A program made the position numbers and the translations under genes. Below, one piece after another: positions 57,637 to 64,000 of a stretch of 64,000 bases of DNA. The notes beneath the pieces were generated by a model. The model saw only the letters and a list, made by a program, of their open reading frames with translations. It made no database searches and was not told the DNA's origin. Every line of letters starts with the position of its first letter. Position 1 is the stretch's first letter. This DNA is from Rathayibacter sp. VKM Ac-2856 (GTDB lineage: Bacteria; Actinomycetota; Actinomycetes; Actinomycetales; Microbacteriaceae): the NCBI RefSeq assembly GCF_013205055.1, contig NZ_JABMLF010000005.1, forward strand, positions 62,001 to 126,000, read 5' to 3'.

Positions 57637-58641
57637 CTACGGACGCACGCCGCTCAAATCGGCGCCCCGATCGTGCACGGCGGGGGCCTCCGACTCGGGC
57701 GCGGCCTCGCCGAGACGGGCGCGGACGAGGTCGCGGTTGATCGCCGAGGCGACCTGCGCGCCGGAGCCGGCGGCGACGATCAGCTGCTGCGGTCCGGGCG
57801 CGGTGACCTCGCCGGCGGCGTACAGCCCGGGCACCGAGGTGCGGCCGCCCGCGTCGACGCGAAGGAAGCCGTCGGGGTCGACCTCGGGGCCGGCCGGGTC
57901 GAGGTAGTCGAGGACGGGCACCCAGACCGGGCGGACGAAGGCGCCGGTGCGCGGGATCACGTCGCCGTCGGCGAGGGCGACGCCCGTCATCACGGCGCGC
58001 TCCCCCACGAGGTCGGCGACGGGTCGGCGCTCGATGCGGATGCCGATCGAGTTCAGCAGCGACTCGTCGGTGTCGCTGACCACGCCGACCCCGTTGGTGA
58101 AGACGATGAGGTCGGTCGACCACTGCGAGAGCAGCATGGCGCGCTCGGCCAGGTCGGCGGTCTCGCCGATCAGCGCGAGGGGCTCGCCGGCCTTCTCGTA
58201 GCCGTCGCACTCCATGCAGCTGTGCACCGCGGTGCCGTAGTAGGCGCGGAGGCTCGGGAGCGTCGGCAGGCGCTCGGACAGGCCGCCGGCGACGACGACC
58301 GCGGTCGCGAGCACGGAGCGGTCGGCGGAGCCGCGGACGCCCTTCGCGGTGACGACGAACTCGCCGCCGGAGCGCTCGACGGCGGTGACCATGGCGTTGT
58401 GCACCTCGGCCTCCTCGTACTGCTCGAGCTCGACGCGGCCGAGGCGGCGCAGCTCGAGCGGCGAGACGCCGTCGCGGGTGAGGAAGCCGTGCGAGTGCAG
58501 GGTCGCGGCGTTCCGCGGCCGGTTGCTGTCGAGCAGCAGCACGCTGCGCCGGGCGCGGACGAGGTTGAGCCCCGCCGAGAGCCCCGCGGGCCCGGCGCCG
58601 ATGATGACGACGTCGTAGTGGCCGCCCTGCACCTCCGCCAC
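57637..58641 (-). CDS. Thioredoxin-reductase-like FAD oxidoreductase
   Basis: 334 residues. FAD loop VVIIGAGPAGLSAGLNL, redox motif SCMECDGY (CxxC) and C-terminal FAD block GLYAAGEVTAPGPQQL follow the thioredoxin reductase plan. The second dinucleotide loop reads LIGETADLAERA and lacks the usual GxGxxA glycines, so NAD(P) use is doubtful. GTG 58641 begins 2 nt after the gltX stop with GGAG 7 nt upstream. It is co-transcribed with gltX. Confidence 0.85.
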   Translation of the reverse strand: MAEVQGGHYDVVIIGAGPAGLSAGLNLVRARRSVLLLDSNRPRNAATLHSHGFLTRDGVSPLELRRLGRVELEQYEEAEVHNAMVTAVERSGGEFVVTAKGVRGSADRSVLATAVVVAGGLSERLPTLPSLRAYYGTAVHSCMECDGYEKAGEPLALIGETADLAERAMLLSQWSTDLIVFTNGVGVVSDTDESLLNSIGIRIERRPVADLVGERAVMTGVALADGDVIPRTGAFVRPVWVPVLDYLDPAGPEVDPDGFLRVDAGGRTSVPGLYAAGEVTAPGPQQLIVAAGSGAQVASAINRDLVRARLGEAAPESEAPAVHDRGADLSGVRP

Positions 58642-58643
58642 GA

Positions 58644-60185
58644 TCAGCTCCGGGTGTCGGCGAGTCGGGCGAGGCGGGCGATCGACTCGGACTTGCCGAG
58701 GATCTCCATCGACTCGAACAGCGGCGGCGAGACGCGGCGGCCCGAGATCGCGGTGCGCAGCGGTCCGTAGGCGATGCGGGGCTTGAGGCCCAGGTTCTCG
58801 ATCAGCGCTCCGGCGAGCGCCTCCTGGATCGCGGCGGTCAGCCACTCCCCCTCGGGCACGAGCTCGAGGGCGCCGATCGACGCGGCGAGGACCTCGCCGG
58901 CGTTCGCGGGCAGGCCCTTCAGCGCGTCCTCGTCGTAGGAGAGGGCGTCGGCGGTGGTGAAGAGGAAGCCGAGCATGCCGGGCGCCTCGCCGAGGAGGCC
59001 GATGCGCTCCTGGACGAGCGGGGCGGCGGCGTCGAGGACGGCGCGCTGGTCGGCGGTCGGCTCGCCCGCGAGGACGCCGTCCGCGATCAGGTAGGGGATC
59101 GTCCGCTCGGTGAAGTCGTCGACCGCGAGAAGGCGGATGTGGTCGCCGTTGATCGACTCGGCCTTCTTGAGGTCGAAGCGAGCCGGGTTGGGGTTCACGT
59201 CGGCGACGTCGAAGGCGGCGATCATCTCGTCGATCGAGAAGACGTCGCGGTCGTGGGTGAGCGACCAGCCGAGCAGGGCGAGGTAGTTGACCAGGCCCTC
59301 GGGGATGAAGCCGCGGTCGCGGTGGTGGAAGAGGTTCGCGGACGGGTCGCGCTTGGAGAGCTTCTTGTTGCCCTCGCCCATCACGTACGGGAGGTGGCCG
59401 AAGCGCGGGACGAACGTCGTCACTCCGATGTCGATCAGCGCGTGGTACAGCGCGATCTGGCGTGCGGTGGAGGGCAGGATGTCCTCGCCGCGGAGGACGT
59501 GGGTGATCTGCATGAGCGCGTCGTCGACCGGGTTCACCAGCGTGTAGAGCGGCTGGCCGTTGGGGCGGACGACGACGAAGTCGCTGAAGGAGCCGGCCGG
59601 GAAGGTGATCGGGCCGCGGACGAGGTCGTCGAAGGAGAGGTCGGCGTCGGGGACGCGGAGGCGCAGCGCCGGGCTGCGGCCCTCGGCGCGGAAGGCGGCG
59701 CGCTGCTCCTCGGTGAGGTCGCGGTCGTGGTTGTCGTAGCCGTGCTGCTTGGCGCGGCCGGCGGCCTCGTTGCGCGCGTCGATCTCCTCGGCGTTGGAGT
59801 AGCTCTCGTAGAGGTGGCCGGAGGCGAGCAGGCGCTGGATGACGTCCGTGTAGACGTCGCTGCGCTCGGACTGGCGGTACGGGCCGTGCGGGCCGCCGAC
59901 GCCGACGCCCTCGTCCCAGTCGAGCTTGAGCCAGCGGAGCGCGTCGATGAGCTGCTCGTAGCTCTCCTCGCTGTCGCGGGCCGCGTCGGTGTCCTCGATG
60001 CGGAAGACGAAGGTGCCTCCGGTGTGCCGCGCGTAGGCCCAGTTGAACAGGGCGGTGCGGATGAGGCCGACGTGCGGCGTCCCGGTCGGGGACGGGCAGA
60101 AGCGGACGCGGACGTCGCTCCCGGTCGCGGTCGTGAACGGGTGCGCGTCGTGGGCGCGATCGGAGGGCGGGGTGAGCTCAGACAT
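58644..60185 (-). CDS. gltX: Glutamyl-tRNA synthetase
   Basis: 513 residues. Class I synthetase: [22 protein letters not shown] (HIGH-like region) and KKLSKRD (KMSKS). A helical anticodon-binding C-terminal domain follows. It charges tRNA-Glu and, where GatCAB is used, also tRNA-Gln; such a tRNA-Gln lies nearby. ATG 60185 is 8 nt after TAGAAT (60194-60199), so the leader is a base or so at most. Confidence 0.97.
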   Translation of the reverse strand: MSELTPPSDRAHDAHPFTTATGSDVRVRFCPSPTGTPHVGLIRTALFNWAYARHTGGTFVFRIEDTDAARDSEESYEQLIDALRWLKLDWDEGVGVGGPHGPYRQSERSDVYTDVIQRLLASGHLYESYSNAEEIDARNEAAGRAKQHGYDNHDRDLTEEQRAAFRAEGRSPALRLRVPDADLSFDDLVRGPITFPAGSFSDFVVVRPNGQPLYTLVNPVDDALMQITHVLRGEDILPSTARQIALYHALIDIGVTTFVPRFGHLPYVMGEGNKKLSKRDPSANLFHHRDRGFIPEGLVNYLALLGWSLTHDRDVFSIDEMIAAFDVADVNPNPARFDLKKAESINGDHIRLLAVDDFTERTIPYLIADGVLAGEPTADQRAVLDAAAPLVQERIGLLGEAPGMLGFLFTTADALSYDEDALKGLPANAGEVLAASIGALELVPEGEWLTAAIQEALAGALIENLGLKPRIAYGPLRTAISGRRVSPPLFESMEILGKSESIARLARLADTRS

Positions 60186-60278
60186 ACGGGGCGATTCTAG
60201 CGGCGGGGGCGGTGCGGGGCGGCGGACTGGACACGGGGGGCCGGCGGGGGTGCGGGGTGGGGCGGGTGCCGGCGGCTT

Positions 60279-60795
60279 CGGCACGCGGGAACGGGTTGGG
60301 CTCGCCGGAATCGGGTGATTCCGCGAGCCGGAGGTGATTCCACGAGCCGGAGGTGGCAGGCAGCGAGGTCCGGCACGCGGAAACAGGCCCGGCTCGCCGA
60401 AAACGGGCGATTCCACGAGCCGGAGGTGACTTCACGAGCCGAAGGTGGCGAGCGGCGACGTTCGGCACGCGGAAACGGGCTCGGCTCGCCGAAAACGGAC
60501 GATTCCACGAGCCGGAGGTGATTCCGCGAGCCGGAGGTGACTTCGCGAGCCGCAGGTGGCAGGCGACGACGTTCGGCACGCGGAAACGGGATCGGCTCGC
60601 CGAAAACGGGCGAGTCCACGAGCCGGAGGTGCTTTCGCGAGCCGGGGGTGACGTCGCGAGCCGGAGGGGGTCGGTGGCGGTGTTCGGCACGCGGGAACGG
60701 CTGGGCTCGCCAGGGACGCGCGATCTCGCGTGCCGGAGGGGGAGCTGCGAGCCGGGGCGGATCGACGTGCCGGGGGTGGAGTCGCGGGCGGGCGA
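60279..60795. repeat. Higher-order minisatellite (92/111-bp units, 19-bp sub-repeats)
   Basis: Units beginning CGGCACGCGG start at 60279, 60371, 60463, 60574 and 60685, giving spacings of 92, 92, 111 and 111. The difference is exactly one 19-bp sub-repeat of the form GATTCCACGAGCCGGAGGT: units 1-2 carry two, units 3-4 carry three. The last unit is degenerate. Unit lengths are not all multiples of 3, so coding is unlikely. Confidence 0.9.
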
Positions 60796-60965
60796 GGGTG
60801 GCGCGCGGAGCTCTTAGCGCGAAGCAGTGGTCCGCGTCAACGGACTTCTCGTACGGGAGGAGCAGTGGTGGCCTGTGGCTACTGCTTCTCCCCGGGGCCG
60901 CTCGACGACGAGCGTGTCGCTCCCTGCCGCTCCGGACGCGCGAGCATGCCCGGAAAGGGGTCCCG
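60796..60965 (+). other. Upstream region of the sigma factor gene
   Basis: About 170 nt of unique sequence lie between the repeat array and the sigma gene, ending in the ribosome site GGAAAGGGG. No promoter box stands out. Confidence 0.4.
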
Positions 60966-61970
60966 ATGAGCACGGTCGTTCTCGACACCGCCCTCTCAGC
61001 GCTCGCCCCCGCGCTCGCCCCCGCGCTCGACTCGCAGGACGAGCGGTCGACGACGCCCCGACCGCGATCCGTCGCGCCCCGCGACGGGGTCGACGCGACC
61101 CGCGAGCTGCCCGGCGAGTCCCGGGACGAGCCGGCCTCGCCGCGGGAGGAGAAGGACGCGCGCACGCTGTCGCTCTTCCAGGCGGCGGCCACCGCCGACG
61201 ACGTGGAGGGCGCGCGGATCCGCGAGCGCATCGTGCTGGACCACCTCGGGCTGGCCGAGGCGATGGCGAACCGGGTGTCCCGCGGCGGCGGCGACCGCGC
61301 GGACCTGCGCCAGGTGGCGTACGTGGGGCTGGTCAAGGCCGCGCGGCGCTTCACTCCGGAGCGGGGCGACAGCTTCGCCGCCTTCGCCGTGCCCACGATC
61401 ACCGGCGAGCTGAAGCGGCACCTGCGGGACCTCGGCTGGATGATCCGCCCGCCCCGCGGGGTGCAGGAGCTGCACCGCCGCTCGGCCGTGGTCGCCGACG
61501 AGCTCGCGCAGGAGCTCGGGCGCCACCCGAGCGACCGGGAGATCGCCCGCCGGCTCGGGGTCGAGGCGGCCGACGTCGCCGACGCGCGCGCCGCCGGGCA
61601 CCCGCTGTCCCTCGACGAGACGGTCGGCGAGACCGGCGTGCGGCTGGGCGAGACGCTCGGCGGGGAGGACGAGGACCTCGCGGCGATCGACCGTCGGCAC
61701 GGCCTGGCCGAGGCGCTCGCCGAGCTCGAGAACGGCCAGCGCGAGCTGCTCCGGATGCGCTTCGTCGAGGAGATGACGCAGCAGCAGATCGCCGACGCGC
61801 TCGGCACGACGCAGATGCAGGTCTCGCGCCTGCAGCGCCGGATCCTCGCCCAGCTCGCCGACCGCCTCGGCGCCCCCTCCCGCGGCCATCAGCCGAAGGC
61901 GCGGACCCGCGTCGCGTCGGTCGCCGTCGTCACGCCCGTCCACCCTGCGGCTCGGCTGCGGACCGCCTGA
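60966..61970 (+). CDS. Alternative sigma factor, SigB/SigF/SigG type
   Basis: 334 residues. There is a 75-residue N-terminal extension rich in Ala, Pro and charge. Region 2 includes LRQVAYVGLVKAARRF and AFAVPTITGELKRHLRD. Region 3 includes ELAQELGRHPSDREIARRL and region 4 has EMTQQQIADALGTTQMQVSRLQRRIL. This is the general-stress or sporulation-type group. No anti-sigma or anti-anti-sigma gene is adjacent. ATG 60966 is fixed by GGAAAGGGG. The last 41 nt overlap a convergent glycosyltransferase gene. Confidence 0.92.
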   Translation: MSTVVLDTALSALAPALAPALDSQDERSTTPRPRSVAPRDGVDATRELPGESRDEPASPREEKDARTLSLFQAAATADDVEGARIRERIVLDHLGLAEAMANRVSRGGGDRADLRQVAYVGLVKAARRFTPERGDSFAAFAVPTITGELKRHLRDLGWMIRPPRGVQELHRRSAVVADELAQELGRHPSDREIARRLGVEAADVADARAAGHPLSLDETVGETGVRLGETLGGEDEDLAAIDRRHGLAEALAELENGQRELLRMRFVEEMTQQQIADALGTTQMQVSRLQRRILAQLADRLGAPSRGHQPKARTRVASVAVVTPVHPAARLRTA

Positions 61971-62952
61971 GGTGCACGTCGGCGCGCGAGGGCAGGGCGG
62001 CGAGCGCGTCGAGGACGTGCCCGGTCTGCACCGCCAGCAGCGCCGGATCGGGCTCGGAGGAGAAGACGTCGCCGCGGCGCAGCGACGCGTCGGTCAGCAC
62101 GATGTGCGGGCCGCTGACCGGAGGGCCCCAGGCCTCGGGCGGCGCCGGTCCGAAGATCACCACGGACGGGATGCTGTAGGCCGACGCGAGGTGCGCGGCG
62201 CCGGTGTCGACGGTGACGAGGACCTCGGCCGCGGCGACGACCGCGGCGAACTCGGCCAGGTCGATCGCGCCGGCGAGCACCTCGCCGGTGCCGGCCAGCT
62301 CGGCGACCCGGCGGGCGCGGTCGGCCTCGTTCGCGCCTCCGGTGTAGACGACGCGGCGGCCCTGGCGGGCGAGCGAGCGCGCGACCTCGGCGAAGCGCTC
62401 CTCCGGCCACTCGCGCGAGCCGTAGAAGGCGCCGATGTGCACGATCGCGGCGCCGGCGACCGGGGCGGGCACCTCGGGAACGGCGATGCCGACGTCCTCC
62501 GGGTCGGCGTCCAGGCCGATCGAGTTGACCAGGCGGGCCCAGCGGGCGCGCTCCAGCTCGCCGTCGAGCCAGAGCGGGCGCGGATCGTCGTGGCTCGCGT
62601 CGGGGTCGAGGGCGGGCACCCGGAACTCCAGGCGGCGCCGGGGCTCGAGCGCGATCAGGGCGTCGCGCGACTCCGGGCCGTTGCCGTGCAGGTTGACGGC
62701 GAGATCGATGCGGCCGGGGGCGACCGGCAGCGGATCGTCCAGGCCGCGCAGGGTCGGCACGAGGGCGTCGAGGCCGTCGATCAGGTCGACGATCGGCTCG
62801 AGCCACGGCGTGGTCGCGAGGATCAGCCGGTGCTCGGGGAAGCCGCGGCGCAGCGCCTTGAGCGCGGGGACGGCCACGAGGATGTCGCCGAGCTTGAGGG
62901 CTCGCAGCGCGAGGATCTCCGGGGTTCCGTCCGGGGCGGTGAGAGCGCGCAC
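61930..62952 (-). CDS. Glycosyltransferase family 9 (heptosyltransferase-like)
   Basis: 340 residues. LRALKLGDILVAVPALKALRRGFP is the GT9 N-terminus. AIVHIGAFYGSREWPEERFAEVA and VDTGAAHLASAYSIPSVVIFGPAPPEAWGP form the donor site. GTG 62952 follows GGAAGGAGG. In Gram-negative bacteria such enzymes add heptose to LPS. In actinobacteria the acceptor is presumably a wall or capsular glycan. It is divergent from a GmhB-like phosphatase and overlaps the sigma gene at its 3' end. Confidence 0.9.
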   Translation of the reverse strand: MRALTAPDGTPEILALRALKLGDILVAVPALKALRRGFPEHRLILATTPWLEPIVDLIDGLDALVPTLRGLDDPLPVAPGRIDLAVNLHGNGPESRDALIALEPRRRLEFRVPALDPDASHDDPRPLWLDGELERARWARLVNSIGLDADPEDVGIAVPEVPAPVAGAAIVHIGAFYGSREWPEERFAEVARSLARQGRRVVYTGGANEADRARRVAELAGTGEVLAGAIDLAEFAAVVAAAEVLVTVDTGAAHLASAYSIPSVVIFGPAPPEAWGPPVSGPHIVLTDASLRRGDVFSSEPDPALLAVQTGHVLDALAALPSRADVHLRRSAAEPQGGRA

Positions 62953-63129
62953 GGCGCCTCCTTCCTGTCGGAGGTCCCGTACCCCGCTCCGGCCGGCTCA
63001 GACGCGCGGATCCGCGGTGAGTCGCTCAACGGCCGGGCGGGCACGGGCGGCGGCCGGCCCGACGCGCCCGAGCGGACGACTTCTCCTCCCCCGCGTTTGG
63101 AACCCCGAGCAGGGGGGTACGAGGGAGAG

Positions 63130-63732
63130 GTGAACGACTCGATCCAGCCGGGCTCGGCGCACCGCACCGCGGAGGACGCCGCCCCTCCGCGCGCCGTGCG
63201 CCTGCGCGGAATCCTCTTCGACCGCGACGCGACGCTCGTGGTCGACGTGCCCTACAACGGCGACCCGTCGCGGGTCGAGCCGATGCCCACCGCGCTGGAT
63301 GCGGTCGAGCGGGCCCGCGAGGCGGGACTCGCCCTCGGCGTCGTGACGAACCAGTCGGGCATCGCCCGCGGGATCATCGATCGCGCGCAGGCCGACGCGG
63401 TGAACCGCCGGGTCGACGAGCTGTTCGGCGGCTTCGACTCCTGGCAGCTGTGCCCGCACGGCCCGGAGGACGGCTGCGACTGCCGGAAGCCCGCACCGGG
63501 CATGGTGCTCGCCGCGGCCGAGGCCCTCGGCCTGCCCGCCGACTCCCTCGCGGTGATCGGCGACATCGGCGCCGACGTCGGTGCGGCGGCCGCGGCCGGC
63601 GCCCGCGGCGTGCTGGTGCCGACCCCGATCACCCGCGCCGAGGAGGTGGCCGCCGCACCGCTGCGCGCAGCGACGCTCCTCGAGGCGGTCGAGCTGCTGC
63701 TCGCGATGCAGCCGGACGAGGACGCCGAGTGA
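63130..63732 (+). CDS. HAD phosphatase, GmhB-like (heptose-bisphosphate phosphatase type)
   Basis: 200 residues. Nucleophile motif ILFDRDATLV, VVTNQSGIARG, and zinc loop CPHGPEDGCDCRKPAPGM are the HAD-IIIA features of GmhB and HisB-N. Motif IV is IGDIGADVGAA. By family it removes a phosphate from a sugar bisphosphate such as glycero-manno-heptose 1,7-bisphosphate. GTG 63130 follows GAGGGAGAG. Its stop overlaps the next gene (GTGA). Confidence 0.9.
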   Translation: MNDSIQPGSAHRTAEDAAPPRAVRLRGILFDRDATLVVDVPYNGDPSRVEPMPTALDAVERAREAGLALGVVTNQSGIARGIIDRAQADAVNRRVDELFGGFDSWQLCPHGPEDGCDCRKPAPGMVLAAAEALGLPADSLAVIGDIGADVGAAAAAGARGVLVPTPITRAEEVAAAPLRAATLLEAVELLLAMQPDEDAE

Positions 63733-64000
63733 CCCGCCGCGTGCTGGTCGCCCGCCTGGACAGCGCGGGCGACGTGCTGCTGTGCGGACCCGCCGTCCGG
63801 GCGATCGCGGCCGACGCCGAGGTGCTGCTGCTCGCCGGTCCGCAGGGGGCGCCCGCCGCGGCGCTGCTGCCGGGGCCCGCGCAGGTGCGCACCTGGTCCT
63901 GCCCGTGGATCGGCGACGCCTCGACGCCCGTGGACGCCGCCCTGGTGGCGGAGCTGCGGGGCATCGTCGAGGAGTTCGCTCCGGACGAGGCCGTGATCCT
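63729..64000 (+). CDS. Glycosyltransferase family 9, 5' part (runs off the window)
   Basis: The first 90 residues read RRVLVARLDSAGDVLLCGPA followed by VRAIAADAEVLLLAGPQG, the GT9 N-terminal acceptor domain. GTG 63729 overlaps the phosphatase stop. With the divergent GT9 and GmhB-like genes it forms a heptose-style glycan group that continues beyond the right edge. Confidence 0.85.
   Translation, partial: MTRRVLVARLDSAGDVLLCGPAVRAIAADAEVLLLAGPQGAPAAALLPGPAQVRTWSCPWIGDASTPVDAALVAELRGIVEEFAPDEAVI

Noticed and set aside
60279-60795. CRISPR-like array
   Set aside because: Short repeats recur at regular spacing, but the intervening sequences are themselves repeats, not unique spacers. There are no cas genes.
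60353-60817. Forward reading frame through the minisatellite, also open in reverse
   Set aside because: The 92-bp units are not a multiple of 3, so successive units are read in different phases. No ribosome site or family supports it.

Overview
The window is a very GC-rich chromosomal segment of an actinobacterium. Gene content and style (ATGA/GTGA gene overlaps, many TANNNT promoter boxes placed 6-7 nt before the start codon, REP-like palindromes of the TCTCGATACGCCC type, DUF2510/DUF4190 membrane proteins, a protealysin-emfourin pair) fit Microbacteriaceae, for example a Rathayibacter- or Curtobacterium-like organism. The genus is an inference. No rRNA, CRISPR array or intact insertion sequence is visible. 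One tRNA, Gln(CUG), is present.

Layout. 1-5 kb: small membrane and HIRAN-like proteins, an MFS exporter with a divergent LysR regulator, then a leftward group of DUF4397 surface protein, class F sortase, ECF sigma factor and anti-sigma factor (3.5-6.6 kb). 6.8-17 kb: mostly housekeeping and redox genes (rpsO, MFS, PPOX-family protein, molybdopterin oxidoreductase with a flavin reductase), an M4 protealysin-like protease with its emfourin-type inhibitor, an FKBP prolyl isomerase and a HelD/HelR-like helicase. 17.4-19.7 kb: a histidine kinase-response regulator pair.

19.7-28.0 kb is one tightly overlapping leftward operon of seven genes: three glycosyltransferases, a fused ABC exporter, two APH-fold kinases and a small membrane protein with an acidic tail. 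It looks like a glycoconjugate assembly and export system that I cannot assign to a named pathway. 28.2-32.8 kb holds a DUF1684 protein, a hydrolase, a PrsW protease and an Ada-AlkA repair fusion. 32.9-41.6 kb is a nitrogen-catabolism block: aspartate ammonia-lyase, ethanolamine-type permease, glutamine-synthetase-like ligase, PuuD-like hydrolase, aldehyde dehydrogenase, SDR and an FCD regulator. Together these suggest a gamma-glutamylation route for an amine, with ethanolamine the best candidate.

41.6-51.2 kb: assorted membrane proteins, an alpha/beta hydrolase, a quinone oxidoreductase, a PRiA4_ORF3-domain protein, an M20 peptidase, an APC permease and a GNAT acetyltransferase, separated by long palindromic repeats. 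51.2-54.2 kb is a small accessory island: a Phd-type antitoxin/RelE-like toxin operon, and a MazG-like pyrophosphohydrolase overlapping a GIY-YIG/DUF2075 helicase fusion. This is a plausible defence module. 54.2-64 kb: a lipoprotein, a DUF4190 protein, a flotillin-like protein, tRNA-Gln, a thioredoxin-reductase-like flavoprotein, gltX, a 0.5-kb higher-order minisatellite, a SigB/SigF-type sigma factor, and a heptose-style glycosyltransferase/GmhB-like phosphatase group that runs off the right edge.
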